Source of the DNA: a virus
Strand: one strand, 5' to 3'
DNA length: 33,706 nt
Virus record (IMG/VR): IMGVR_UViG_3300032285_001150
Coordinates: 1-33,706 of that record
Shown: positions 1-8,210 of the stretch, piece by piece
How the letters are laid out: each line of letters starts with the position of its first letter
Numbering within the stretch: position 1 is the first letter of the stretch
Notes under the pieces: generated by a model
What the model saw: the letters and a program-made list of their open reading frames with translations, nothing else
Told to the model about the DNA's origin: nothing
The model's database searches: none
Program-made: the position numbers and the translations under genes

Positions 1-1
1 A

Positions 2-148
2 TTTTCTACTATCGCTGGCCCACAGAGTGGTAGCCAGTTAAACGGTACTGCCCTCAAGCAGGAAGGCGATAAAGAGATCGAAAAATTGGAAAAATCAGTT
101 ATGGATCTCGAAGCTGGAGGTCAACCAATGACCTTTATTTTGGGCTAA
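2..148 (+). CDS. C-terminal end of an unidentified gene (partial)
   Basis: A reading frame is open from the left edge and stops with TAA at 146-148, giving 48 residues ending in MTFILG. The fragment has a Lys/Glu-rich, probably helical stretch (EKLEKSVMDLE) and a Ser/Gly/Gln-rich part before it. It lies directly upstream of the gp1 promoter, so it probably ends the preceding transcription unit. The fragment is too short for me to recognise a family, and whether it is a virion protein is unknown. Confidence 0.55.
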   Translation, partial: FSTIAGPQSGSQLNGTALKQEGDKEIEKLEKSVMDLEAGGQPMTFILG

Positions 149-154
149 AATCTC

Positions 155-183
155 TTGACACTGTAATAAAACTGTAGTAAAGT
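155..183 (+). promoter_or_regulatory. sigma70-like early promoter for gp1
   Basis: A perfect TTGACA (155-160) is followed 17 bases later by TAAAGT (178-183), a 4/6 match to TATAAT. The predicted start is near 190, giving a short leader with a GGAGG ribosome site (about 198-202) before the ATG at 206. Unlike two other early promoters in this window, this one leaves room for a normal leader. Confidence 0.7.
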
Positions 184-205
184 ATAGCTTACTGACGGAG
201 GCTAT

Positions 206-889
206 ATGATTATTGGTGTGTGCGGGTTCATAGGTTCAGGCAAAGATACTATTGCAGATTATCTTACTAATTTCCACGGATTTAGGCGAGAAAGTTTTGC
301 CAATACTCTGAAAGATGCTGTTAGCATGGTCTTTGGTTGGGACAGAACCATGCTAGAAGGGCGCACAAAACAAGCCCGAGAATGGCGCGAACAAGTAGAT
401 CCGTGGTGGGCAGAACGTCTAAATATGCCTAATCTAACACCGAGATTAATGCTACAGCTATGGGGTACAGAAGTGTGCCGCAGAGGATTCCACGACGATA
501 TATGGATCGCTAGCCTCGAAAATAAACTACGAAACAGCAAAGACGATATCGTTATCAGTGACTGTCGTTTTCCTAATGAGATTAAATCTATAAGGGCGGC
601 AGGTGGAATTATAGTCTGGGTTAAAAGAGGTCCTTTGCCCGAATGGTACGAGTGGGCAGAGAGCGCCAACAAAGGCGACTCAGGAAATTTTAATTGGGCT
701 ACTAGTAAATCAAAATTAGAAAGAGCTGGTATCCATGCCAGCGAAACAGCATGGGTCGGTACTGATTTCGACGCTATATTAGATAATAACGGCAGTATAG
801 ATGACTTGTTTGACCAAGTCAAAGGTCTGGTACAAGATCCCCTTGACGCCAACGAACGCCCTCTTTATGCAGGACTTTTGAACAGTTAG
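206..889 (+). CDS. gp1: Deoxynucleoside monophosphate kinase (T4 gp1 family)
   Basis: The 227-residue protein starts with a P-loop, GFIGSGKDT, with G7 to T15 forming the phosphate-binding loop, as in T4 gp1 (241 aa). T4 gp1 phosphorylates dTMP, dGMP and 5-hydroxymethyl-dCMP to the diphosphates in the phage dNTP-synthesis complex. The conserved middle includes LMLQLWGTEVCRR and the ISDCRFPNE segment typical of this family. The ATG at 206 has a strong GGAGG site and its own promoter. The last 71 bases overlap a convergent gene on the minus strand. The ability of the T4 enzyme to use hydroxymethyl-dCMP matters here because a carbamoyltransferase is also encoded. Identification is firm; the exact substrates of this enzyme are inferred. 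Confidence 0.9.
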   Translation: MIIGVCGFIGSGKDTIADYLTNFHGFRRESFANTLKDAVSMVFGWDRTMLEGRTKQAREWREQVDPWWAERLNMPNLTPRLMLQLWGTEVCRRGFHDDIWIASLENKLRNSKDDIVISDCRFPNEIKSIRAAGGIIVWVKRGPLPEWYEWAESANKGDSGNFNWATSKSKLERAGIHASETAWVGTDFDAILDNNGSIDDLFDQVKGLVQDPLDANERPLYAGLLNS

Positions 890-1145
890 AACAGACTGTT
901 TTTAGGTTGTCATGTCGACAATTATTTAGATCGCCATCGACATGAAATACATTAAAGACTTCTTTGTGTGGACTCTTAAATCCGCACTTATCACAAGATA
1001 ATTTTGGCCTATAGCCAGCACTACTCCATCTTGGTTCCTTAACTCCTCGCAAACAATGCCCACACAGGCTTCTGTAGCGCGGCATTCCATCTTTATAATA
1101 GTTTATAGCAACCGGTGCACGGCCGCATTTACATAGCGGTCTCAT
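819..1145 (-). CDS. HNH-like zinc-binding protein, possible homing-type nuclease
   Basis: The 108-residue minus-strand protein has four Cys pairs (C5/C7, C28/C31, C51/C54, C85/C88). Around H68 it has the sequence FHVDGDLNNCRHDNL, followed by VCSNC. This looks like the beta-beta-alpha metal core of HNH nucleases, with H68 as candidate general base and N80 as the Asn. The final His of a classic HNH is not obvious, so it may be a zinc-binding relative. The start at 1145 is supported by a minus-strand TAAATA box exactly 4 bases before the ATG, a spacing repeated at other late genes here. No ribosome site is present. Its 3' end overlaps gp1 convergently by 71 bases. The gene is probably expressed late. 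Its function as a nuclease is inferred only. Confidence 0.7.
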   Translation of the reverse strand: MRPLCKCGRAPVAINYYKDGMPRYRSLCGHCLRGVKEPRWSSAGYRPKLSCDKCGFKSPHKEVFNVFHVDGDLNNCRHDNLKTVCSNCSKVLHKEGVRWRQGDLVPDL

Positions 1146-1149
1146 GCAG

Positions 1150-1157
1150 TATTTAAG
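1150..1157 (-). promoter_or_regulatory. T4-type late promoter (minus), leaderless
   Basis: On the minus strand this reads CTTAAATA, followed by 4 bases and then the ATG of the HNH-like gene. T4 late promoters (TATAAATA) start transcription about six bases past the last A, so the mRNA would begin at or within a base or two of the start codon. Confidence 0.55.
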
Positions 1158-1211
1158 CCTTTTCTGCGCCTTTCCAAAACCGGCCGTTGTAGCTCAAAAA
1201 GCTCAATAGAC

Positions 1212-1219
1212 TATAAATA
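1212..1219 (+). promoter_or_regulatory. T4-type late promoter for tail sheath gene
   Basis: This is a perfect TATAAATA, the T4 late consensus recognised with the phage sigma factor gp55. The predicted start near 1225 leaves a leader of about 27 bases containing a 14-base palindrome (ATGAATGCATTCAT, 1227-1240) and a GGAG ribosome site (1240-1243) before the ATG at 1252. Confidence 0.8.
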
Positions 1220-1251
1220 ACATATATGAATGCATTCATGGAGATCACAGG

Positions 1252-4200
1252 ATGGCCACATTAAATTCACCAGGCGTAGCGGTAACGGTAGTAGATGAAA
1301 GTTTCTACACACCATCTGCTCCAGGTACAACACCACTAATCATTGTTGCGTCACAACAAGACAAGACAAACTCAGCAGGCACAGGAATTGCCGCTGGTAC
1401 ACAAAAAGCAAATGCAGGTCAAGTTTATCTGCTAACTAGCCAAATGGATCTAGGTTCTGCTTTTGGTACTCCTTACTTCCAAACAGACGCTGGCAATAAT
1501 CCAGTACACGCCGGCGAGCTTAATGAATATGGATTGCAAGCCGCTCACAGCTATCTAGGAGTAAGCAGTAGAGCTTATATTCTACGTGCTGATGTTAATA
1601 CTGCGCAACTAATTGGAACTAGTAATATTCCAGCAGGTAGCCCAGCAAATAACACATTCTGGTTTGACACAACTGACACAGCATTTGGTGTATTTGAATG
1701 GAATGCTAACCCAGCTACTACCAGTGGCGGACAGACATTTACCAATAGAGTTCCAGCAGTAATCACAGATACTAGCAAGATGGATGCATCAAACGGTTAT
1801 GCGCCTTTGCAAAGTTTTGGTGCTATCGGTACTTACGCAGTGACTTGCAATGGCACAGGTAACAAGTTATTTTTTAAGAACTATACTGGTACATGGGTAT
1901 TAGTTGGTTCTAATGCATGGACAGCTAGCTGGCCAACAGCAACTAGCACACTAAGTAGCCCAACACTAAACAGTTCTTATTCATTAACTATTGCGGCGAC
2001 TGGCAACGGACTAGCTCCAACTATTAGTGCAACTCCAACAGCTACAACTGCTCCACGCACGGTCACTGTTACAGCAACAGCAGTTACAAACAATTTGATT
2101 ACTGCTACTAATACGCTAGTAGCTGGTGATGTTATTGTATTCAGTTCTAGCTTTAACGGCATTTCAAGTGCTACAACTTATTATGTTTTGGCTGCTAATC
2201 TATCAGGCAGTCAGTTTTCAGTTAGTTTATCCGCAGGCGGAACACCTGTGACAATTAGCACAACTGGTGCGGCAAGCTCAACTGGTACTGTTACAACATT
2301 AACTGGTACCGCTTGCAACGTGATCACAAGTGCAAACGCAGGCACTAACCTAGTAGTTGGTGATCCTATCGTATTCGGCGGAACAGTGTTTGGTGGTATC
2401 GTATCGGGTACAACATACTATGTGTTGGCTGCGACTGGTAACTATTTCACAATTAGTGCTACTCAAGGCGGAACCCCATTTGTGTTAACAACAGCAAGTG
2501 GCGCTTCTATGACTGCTATTGAAACTGAAACTACATACACTGCAACAGGCGCAACAACTTTCACACAGTTAGCTGCCGCAATCAACGGCAAAATAGCCGG
2601 TGTTACAGCAGTAGTAACTAGTAGCAACCAATTGGCTCTATATTGCAATGGCACTATCGACCAACTAGTTCTAAGCGGTACACTATGCGGAACAGGCACT
2701 GGAGCATCAGGATTAACAGCAGGAACTTATCTAGCACCTGCGATGACTATTTCTGCACACACTAGTGTTCCAACTTACAAATTAACCGATAACAGTTCCA
2801 GTGTTAATGGACGCCCTACAGGATCTGTATGGGTTAAATCTACATATCCAAACCTAGGCGCTAACTGGGCAGTATGGGTATACAACAGTGCAACTGCTAA
2901 TTTTTCATCGATAAGTGCTCCGCTATATGCAACACACCAAGAGGCAATTTATAACCTTGATCCATCGGGCGGTGGTGTTAACATTGCAGTGGGTTCTTTA
3001 TATGTCAAATACGACGATGCAGAATATACAGGACATGCCGTTAATCCACAGGTAGCAGATTTTAAAATCTATCGCCGTGCTAATGCCGGTACGACAACTA
3101 TTACAACTGCTATCATTAAGGCAACAACATTTACTTCTGGTACTAACACATTTAGTGCTATCGAAAGCACACCAGCAAGCGCAACACTAAGCAATGCTAA
3201 AACTATCACTTTTACAGCAGTAGGCAATGCTACTACTGATGCTATAGCGTTAGCTGGAGCTATCAATGCCGCTGGATTTGCTAACGTTGTTGCTGATATC
3301 AATAGCAGTAATCAGATTACAATTAGCCACAACGACGGCGGTGAGATTCGTTTCTTAGATGGAACAAACACTCCATTAAGCAAGTCGGGTCTAGTACCAG
3401 GAACAACTGCTAATTTATATTCTTCCCCAGCAGGCGAATCCACATACACATTCGGTGTTGCAAGTAACTGGACTGTATTGGTGACCAATGCTACAGCAGG
3501 CATCACTTATGTTGCCAGCGCAACGAGCCCAACAACACTAACTACTGATGGACAACTATGGTACAACAGCAGTACTAGCGATGTTGATATCATGGTTAAC
3601 GATGGTACACATTGGAGAGGTTTAAACAACTATAACTTTACCACTCGTACTAGTGCGGCTTTTAACTATGGACAGACAGCAGTGACAGCATTTGCTGGTG
3701 CAAACGCAACAGATCCAAACGGTCCGTTCGTACAAGCAACTGCTCCAACAGTACAAACAGACGGTACTGCACTAGTCCAAGGTGATATTTGGGTCAGCAC
3801 AGCAGACTTAGAAAATTATCCAAAGGTCTACATATGGAATACCAGTAGCCTAACATGGGTATTGAAAGATAACACAGACGGCACTACAGAAAATGGTATC
3901 ATATTCCGTGATGCTCGCTGGAATTCAAATGGCCTAACTGGCGCACAAGACACAATCATCACTATGATGAACAGTGACTTCTTAGATTATGATGCTCCGG
4001 ATCCTGCACTATATCCAAAAGGTATGTTGCTATGGAACTTGCGTCGTAGCAGTTTCAACGTTAAGAAGTTCGTGCAGAACTACGTTAACATACTGAACAA
4101 GAATCCACGTAGCTGGACTAATGAATCACAGACTTCTTATTATCCACATGCATGGGTTAGCCAGGCTGCAAACCAAGCAAAAGGTCAAGGAACATTTGGA

Positions 4201-5145
4201 CGCAAGGCTCAACGTGCAGTTATTGTACAAGCTCTTGCACTAGCAGTAGCTACGAACCAAAACATCCGCAATGAAGATTCATTAAACTACAATTTGATTG
4301 CCTGCCCTGGATATCCAGAATTAATTGACGAACTAGTAGCTCTAAACTACGATCGTGGTATCCAGAGTTTTGTTGTAGCAGATACTCCTGCACGTCTTGC
4401 ACCAGATACAACTAGTGTAAGCAAGTGGGGTAATAACACACTAGGCGCTCCAACAAATGGAGAAACAGGATTAACAACGACAGATCCGTATCTTGGCATC
4501 TACTACCCATGGGGTTATACTACAGATAACTTAGGAAATAATATTGTTGTTCCTCCAAGCCACATGATGCTACGCACAATCGCATTAAGCGACAATGTTT
4601 CTTATCCATGGTTTGCACCAGCAGGAACACGTCGTGGTGGAATTACAAATGCAAGTGCGGTAGGATATGTAGATACAACCGGTTCATTCCAATCAGTATC
4701 CTTAAACACAAGTCAACGAGATACTCTTGCAAGTGTTCATGTTAACCCAATCACATTCATCAGCGGAACAGGACTAGTTGCTTATGGACAGTATACACGT
4801 CAACTGGCTTCAAGCAGTCTAGACCGTATCAACGTAGCACGTTTAGTAGTGTACTTACGTCGTCAATTCAATATCTTGGCTAAGCCATTCGTGTTTGAAC
4901 CTAACGATACAATTACACGTAATGAAATTAAGAACGCGGCAGACAGTCTATTGTTAGAACTAGTTGGACAACGTGCTATCTATGACTACTTGGTAGTTTG
5001 TGATTCAAGTAACAACACTCCTGCTAGAATAGATCGCAGTGAATTACATCTTGATGTAGCGATCGAACCAGTTAAGGCAGCGGAATTTATCTATATTCCA
5101 CTGCGTCTAGAAAAGACTGGCGCGATCAAAGGTCTAGGACAATAA
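1252..5145 (+). CDS. gp18: Contractile tail sheath protein, greatly enlarged (gp18)
   Basis: The N-terminus (MATLNSPGVAVTVVDES) and the C-terminal 400 residues (from about residue 881, ENGIIFRDARW, through the LRRSSFNVKKFVQNY region to the final LRLEKTG) are characteristic of marine T4-like gp18. The subunit polymerises around the tail tube and contracts at infection. At 1297 residues it is about twice T4 gp18 (659 aa). The extra length, roughly residues 190-880, is Thr/Ser/Ala/Gly-rich. It contains two copies of a module with (L)V.GD.IVF and TTYYVLAA motifs (about 284-350 and 365-425) and two AINGKIAG/AINAAGF modules with SSNQ motifs (about 440-470 and 667-705). These should be surface decorations. 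The gene follows a perfect late promoter and a GGAG site, and is followed after 15 bases by the tube gene. Confidence 0.92.
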   Translation: MATLNSPGVAVTVVDESFYTPSAPGTTPLIIVASQQDKTNSAGTGIAAGTQKANAGQVYLLTSQMDLGSAFGTPYFQTDAGNNPVHAGELNEYGLQAAHSYLGVSSRAYILRADVNTAQLIGTSNIPAGSPANNTFWFDTTDTAFGVFEWNANPATTSGGQTFTNRVPAVITDTSKMDASNGYAPLQSFGAIGTYAVTCNGTGNKLFFKNYTGTWVLVGSNAWTASWPTATSTLSSPTLNSSYSLTIAATGNGLAPTISATPTATTAPRTVTVTATAVTNNLITATNTLVAGDVIVFSSSFNGISSATTYYVLAANLSGSQFSVSLSAGGTPVTISTTGAASSTGTVTTLTGTACNVITSANAGTNLVVGDPIVFGGTVFGGIVSGTTYYVLAATGNYFTISATQGGTPFVLTTASGASMTAIETETTYTATGATTFTQLAAAINGKIAGVTAVVTSSNQLALYCNGTIDQLVLSGTLCGTGTGASGLTAGTYLAPAMTISAHTSVPTYKLTDNSSSVNGRPTGSVWVKSTYPNLGANWAVWVYNSATANFSSISAPLYATHQEAIYNLDPSGGGVNIAVGSLYVKYDDAEYTGHAVNPQVADFKIYRRANAGTTTITTAIIKATTFTSGTNTFSAIESTPASATLSNAKTITFTAVGNATTDAIALAGAINAAGFANVVADINSSNQITISHNDGGEIRFLDGTNTPLSKSGLVPGTTANLYSSPAGESTYTFGVASNWTVLVTNATAGITYVASATSPTTLTTDGQLWYNSSTSDVDIMVNDGTHWRGLNNYNFTTRTSAAFNYGQTAVTAFAGANATDPNGPFVQATAPTVQTDGTALVQGDIWVSTADLENYPKVYIWNTSSLTWVLKDNTDGTTENGIIFRDARWNSNGLTGAQDTIITMMNSDFLDYDAPDPALYPKGMLLWNLRRSSFNVKKFVQNYVNILNKNPRSWTNESQTSYYPHAWVSQAANQAKGQGTFGRKAQRAVIVQALALAVATNQNIRNEDSLNYNLIACPGYPELIDELVALNYDRGIQSFVVADTPARLAPDTTSVSKWGNNTLGAPTNGETGLTTTDPYLGIYYPWGYTTDNLGNNIVVPPSHMMLRTIALSDNVSYPWFAPAGTRRGGITNASAVGYVDTTGSFQSVSLNTSQRDTLASVHVNPITFISGTGLVAYGQYTRQLASSSLDRINVARLVVYLRRQFNILAKPFVFEPNDTITRNEIKNAADSLLLELVGQRAIYDYLVVCDSSNNTPARIDRSELHLDVAIEPVKAAEFIYIPLRLEKTGAIKGLGQ

Positions 5146-5160
5146 CGGAGAACATATAAA

Positions 5161-5808
5161 ATGGCAATCGCAGCTTTATCAAATTTTACAGTACCATTAG
5201 CATCAGACCAAAGTGCTACTTCGCAAGGCATGTTGATGCCGAAGTTGAAATACAGATTCCGTATTTCATTTGAAAACTTCGGCGTAAGCACTCCTACAAC
5301 AGAACTTACTAAACAAGTTATGTCAGCTGGTCGTCCTAATGTGCAGTTCGAAGATCAGATTATTCCGATCTACAACAGCCAGATACACTATGCTGGTAAA
5401 CCAAAATGGCAGACTATTACTGTTAAGTTGCGTGATGATAGCACTGGTGCAGTTAGCAAACTAGTTGGCGAGCAAATGCAGAAGCAGTTTGATTTCTACG
5501 AGCAATCGAGCGCGGCTAGCGGCTTAGACTATAAGTTTACACTACGCATTGAAATGCTAGATGGCGGCAACGGAGCAAGCACACCTAATGTGCTAGAAAC
5601 TTGGCAGTGCTATGGCTGTTATGTTCAGCAGGCAAACTATGAACAGATCGACTACAGCCAACAAGGCCCAGCTGAAATTACCTTAACTATACAGATGGAC
5701 AACGCTGTACAGACTCCGACAGGATCGGGTATCGGTTCGGCTACTCCAGTACGCCCAGCTACTCCAGGTACACTAGCAACTGGCGGCGGTACAAACAACA
5801 ATCGATAA
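5161..5808 (+). CDS. gp19: Tail tube protein (gp19)
   Basis: The 215-residue protein carries the tube signature of marine T4-likes: MPKLKYRFRISFENFGVS, TELTKQVMSAGRPNV, IPIYNSQIHYAGKPKW, the DFYEQSSAASGLDYKF segment and EMLDGGNG. It forms the inner tube through which DNA passes and binds the sheath. It is longer than T4 gp19 (163 aa) because of an N-terminal extension and a Pro/Thr/Gly-rich C-terminal tail (from about residue 183). The start has a GGAG site and lies 15 bases after gp18, so both are probably on one late mRNA, which ends at the terminator at 5817-5840. Confidence 0.9.
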   Translation: MAIAALSNFTVPLASDQSATSQGMLMPKLKYRFRISFENFGVSTPTTELTKQVMSAGRPNVQFEDQIIPIYNSQIHYAGKPKWQTITVKLRDDSTGAVSKLVGEQMQKQFDFYEQSSAASGLDYKFTLRIEMLDGGNGASTPNVLETWQCYGCYVQQANYEQIDYSQQGPAEITLTIQMDNAVQTPTGSGIGSATPVRPATPGTLATGGGTNNNR

Positions 5809-5816
5809 CACTAATT

Positions 5817-5840
5817 AAGCCTACGCAAGTAGGCTTTTTT
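5817..5840 (+). terminator. Rho-independent terminator after gp19
   Basis: A perfect 8-bp stem AAGCCTAC/GTAGGCTT closes a GCAA tetraloop (GNRA type) and runs into a T tract. It ends the sheath-tube transcript 9 bases after the gp19 stop codon. Confidence 0.9.
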
Positions 5841-5874
5841 ATGACTAGCCATTAACTACCCATATAATTAATAC

Positions 5875-5882
5875 GCTAAATA
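5875..5882 (+). promoter_or_regulatory. T4-type late promoter, leaderless
   Basis: GCTAAATA is followed by only 4 bases (TTGT) and then the ATG at 5887. No ribosome site fits in between. The predicted start of transcription coincides with the start codon. Confidence 0.6.
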
Positions 5883-5886
5883 TTGT

Positions 5887-6906
5887 ATGTCAAATAAAAA
5901 CAACGGTTACTTAGCTAATAATACCATAGCTCCTGATTTGCGAGACTGGCAACATGCGGCTCGCATGTTCACGGATAATAATCAAGTCTATGGCCCTAAA
6001 CAGAAATTCTTATTCCACGTGGCTATAAGTGTTAACGGAGCCGCATTGCAAACTGCCGTACTTAACAACAAGTATAGAGCAGTGATGGGTATGCTAGTTA
6101 AAAATGTAACCCTTCCTAAATTTACAGTGCAAGTAGATAAAGTAAATCAGTATAATAGAAAGAAAAATGTACAGAAACAAATAAACTACGAAGATACCAC
6201 AATTAAATTCCATGATGATAATATAGGAATCATTAATTTATTATGGCAAAACTACTTTAATTACTATTATAGCGATAGCAGTAGCACTGGTGTGCAAGGA
6301 GCATATAATAGAACAGCTACTAAAAATTTTAGTTTTATACGAAGCGCATATGGTCTGGATAGTGGAGCAAAGGATCCGTTCTTTAACCACATCACTATAT
6401 ACCAAATGGCCATGGGAAATTATATCAGCTATAAACTGATCAATCCACTAATATCTTCGTTCGAACATGCTCAGATGGATTACTCGCAAGGATCGACCCC
6501 AGCAGAAATGTCTATGAACGTGTCTTTCGAAGCAGTAGAATACGGATCTGGTGTTGTCGGCGATCAAGGGATGGAAGGATTTGGTGGAGAGAACTACGAT
6601 ACAACCACTAGTCCATTATTACAATTTAAACCATCGTCCAGCTTTGATGATATCAATAATCAACCTAATCTATTAAGTGCTAATCTAGTCAACGACAACA
6701 AGAGTAGCTTCGTTGACAATGCTGTTCGAACTGTAAACAATTATCAAAACACTAACAGTGCTGTGCCGGTTGCTAATGGTATATCCGGTGCTAGTTCCCC
6801 GCAAACAACTACTCCTTCTTCAACCGGCGGAATAAATTGGGCATCATTTTCTTCCAGTACAACTACGGACAACAATACAACAGTAGCTAAACAGAGGACC
6901 ATATGA
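5887..6906 (+). CDS. Tail-tube-like baseplate protein, probable tube initiator or cap (gp54/gp48-like)
   Basis: This 339-residue protein has an N-terminal LRDWQHAARMF segment and a PKQKFLFHVAISVN strand. Later come HITIYQMAMGNYISYKLINPLISSFEHAQMDYSQ-like and AEMSMNVSFEAVEYG strands, which recall the tube fold of gp19. T4 has two such relatives, gp48 and gp54 (about 320-364 aa), which sit on the baseplate and start tube assembly. Size and position after the tube gene fit that role, but I cannot decide between the two. The last 100 residues are Asn/Ser/Thr-rich and low complexity. It starts four bases after a late promoter box without a ribosome site, and its stop overlaps the next start (ATGA). 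Confidence 0.65.
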   Translation: MSNKNNGYLANNTIAPDLRDWQHAARMFTDNNQVYGPKQKFLFHVAISVNGAALQTAVLNNKYRAVMGMLVKNVTLPKFTVQVDKVNQYNRKKNVQKQINYEDTTIKFHDDNIGIINLLWQNYFNYYYSDSSSTGVQGAYNRTATKNFSFIRSAYGLDSGAKDPFFNHITIYQMAMGNYISYKLINPLISSFEHAQMDYSQGSTPAEMSMNVSFEAVEYGSGVVGDQGMEGFGGENYDTTTSPLLQFKPSSSFDDINNQPNLLSANLVNDNKSSFVDNAVRTVNNYQNTNSAVPVANGISGASSPQTTTPSSTGGINWASFSSSTTTDNNTTVAKQRTI

Positions 6907-7271
6907 GTACTAATTTACCACAGACCCATGTAAATGATAGTTCTACAATAGTTAGACAATTTTTTGATAAGTTCTATCAATATCAAGTTAGCTTTCCCGC
7001 AGTAGAGATAGATGCTGTTATTGCTTTTTTTCAAAAAAGAGGTTTCGATCTAAACAGTGCAAGAACGGTCAGCATAGTCATGTTAAACCAAGCTAGGATC
7101 GATAATATAGCAGTATTCCAATTACTAGATAGTCTTAAATCTATCTCCGACACACAGCTTAGTCAGGTAATTACACAGGTATTGAATTCGTATAGAGAAA
7201 AGACAAGCCTACTAGGTTATAGAACTTCTGTTGCTATGAGTCCGTTTGAATCTCGTAACATCTTGGTTTAA
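6903..7271 (+). CDS. Conserved T4-like phage protein of unknown function
   Basis: This is a 122-residue, mostly helical protein with FFDKFYQYQVSFPAVEIDAV and VVSIVMLNQARIDNI-like stretches (MLNQARID, QLSQVITQVLNSYR). The general pattern is familiar from small virion-block proteins of marine T4-like phages, but no function is known to me. An AGAGGA ribosome site lies inside the end of the preceding gene and the ATGA overlap implies translational coupling. It sits between a tube-like gene and gp4, so a role in virion assembly is plausible but not shown. Confidence 0.7.
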   Translation: MSTNLPQTHVNDSSTIVRQFFDKFYQYQVSFPAVEIDAVIAFFQKRGFDLNSARTVSIVMLNQARIDNIAVFQLLDSLKSISDTQLSQVITQVLNSYREKTSLLGYRTSVAMSPFESRNILV

Positions 7272-7274
7272 TAT

Positions 7275-7703
7275 ATGGCCAAATTTGCCCAAGGTAAATT
7301 CAACATGAAAAACCCAGAGAAATATGTAGGACTAAAAGTTCCTACATATCGTTCAAGCTGGGAGTGGAGTTTTATGAACTTTTGTGATACAAACATTAGT
7401 GTACAAAAGTGGGCAAGTGAAGCGGTGCAGATACCATACCGAGACCCGTTAACTAACAGACAGACTGTCTATGTTCCTGATTTTTTCATACAGTATATAG
7501 ACAAAGCTGGAAAAGTTTCCATAGAATTGATTGAGATCAAACCAGCTAGTCAGAGCATATTAGAACGTGTTGGCAAAAATAAGTATAATCAGGCTCAGTT
7601 TGTTAAGAATCAAGCTAAGTGGGCCGCTGCCAATGCATGGTGCAGACAACAAGGCATTAAGTTCCGTGTACTGAATGAAAATGACATATACAGTAAAGTG
7701 TAA
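7275..7703 (+). CDS. gp4: Head-completion nuclease-fold protein (gp4/gp50 family)
   Basis: The 142 residues match the size of T4 gp4 (150 aa), which is needed to finish packaged heads before tails attach. The sequence shows a nuclease core of the TnsA-N/restriction type: E30 in YRSSWE, D69 in YVPDFF, and E87 with K89 in LIEIKP. This order of acidic residues with a final E-x-K is what the family uses for metal-dependent cleavage. It starts 3 bases after the preceding stop with no strong ribosome site, suggesting coupling. It is followed directly by the small terminase gene. Confidence 0.8.
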   Translation: MAKFAQGKFNMKNPEKYVGLKVPTYRSSWEWSFMNFCDTNISVQKWASEAVQIPYRDPLTNRQTVYVPDFFIQYIDKAGKVSIELIEIKPASQSILERVGKNKYNQAQFVKNQAKWAAANAWCRQQGIKFRVLNENDIYSKV

Positions 7704-7717
7704 GCATAAGTAATAGT

Positions 7718-8191
7718 ATGACTAAAAAACTAGAAGAACTACTAAACTTGCCCGAAAGCCGTGACTTAGTTAAAGAAGAGTCTAAGCCCGAAGTTGCGGC
7801 TATGCAACCTTTACTGCGTGATATCAGCGAGTATGATAAGATCGCGGCGGCCTTGCCCCAAGTTAAAGGGCTTGGCGATCTTGGGGATAAAGAATTAGAT
7901 GATCTAGCTCAGAAAGCTACCCAAGCATATGAAGATATCATGGATCTGGGTATGAATGTAGAAGCACGTTATAGCGGACGCTTGTTCGAAGTTGCTGCCA
8001 GTATGCTAAGTAATGCTATTACAGCTAAAACTGCTAAATTAGATAAAAAATTAAAAATGATCGATCTTCAGCTTAAAAAGCAGAAATTGGACCAAGATAC
8101 ATCTACTGACGAAGGAGTTACTATATCCGGAGAGGGTGTTATTATTTCGGACCGTAATAGCTTGATCGAGAAATTGAAGAAAATGAAATAA
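7718..8191 (+). CDS. gp16: Terminase small subunit (gp16)
   Basis: The length (157 aa) is close to T4 gp16 (164 aa). The organisation matches too: a variable N-terminus, a YDKIAAALPQ segment, two long helices (including ARYSGRLFEVAASMLSNAI and a Lys-rich KLDKKLKMIDLQLKKQKL coiled coil), and a C-terminal GVIISDRNSLIEKL that corresponds to the FMGSPTELMDEI-like tail of T4 gp16. Small terminase forms rings that recruit DNA and stimulate gp17. The gene lies between gp4 and an internal head protein gene, two genes ahead of gp17. The stop codon lies inside the next late promoter. The assignment is by pattern, not by strong identity. Confidence 0.7.
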   Translation: MTKKLEELLNLPESRDLVKEESKPEVAAMQPLLRDISEYDKIAAALPQVKGLGDLGDKELDDLAQKATQAYEDIMDLGMNVEARYSGRLFEVAASMLSNAITAKTAKLDKKLKMIDLQLKKQKLDQDTSTDEGVTISGEGVIISDRNSLIEKLKKMK

Positions 8192-8194
8192 ATA
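8187..8194 (+). promoter_or_regulatory. T4-type late promoter for the internal head protein gene
   Basis: AATAAATA overlaps the stop codon of gp16. The predicted start is near 8200, downstream of an in-frame ATG at 8196 and upstream of the ATG at 8211, so it also selects the start of the next gene. Confidence 0.65.
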
Positions 8195-8210
8195 TATGAT
8201 GGAAGCTATT

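Noticed and set aside
259-852. A 197-codon open frame on the minus strand across gp1
   Set aside because: It is antisense to a clear dNMP kinase, has a composition typical of an out-of-frame shadow, and has no ribosome site or motif.
1227-1240. ATGAATGCATTCAT palindrome as an operator
   Set aside because: It lies in the gp18 leader, but there is no second copy or known regulator. It may simply be a short mRNA hairpin.
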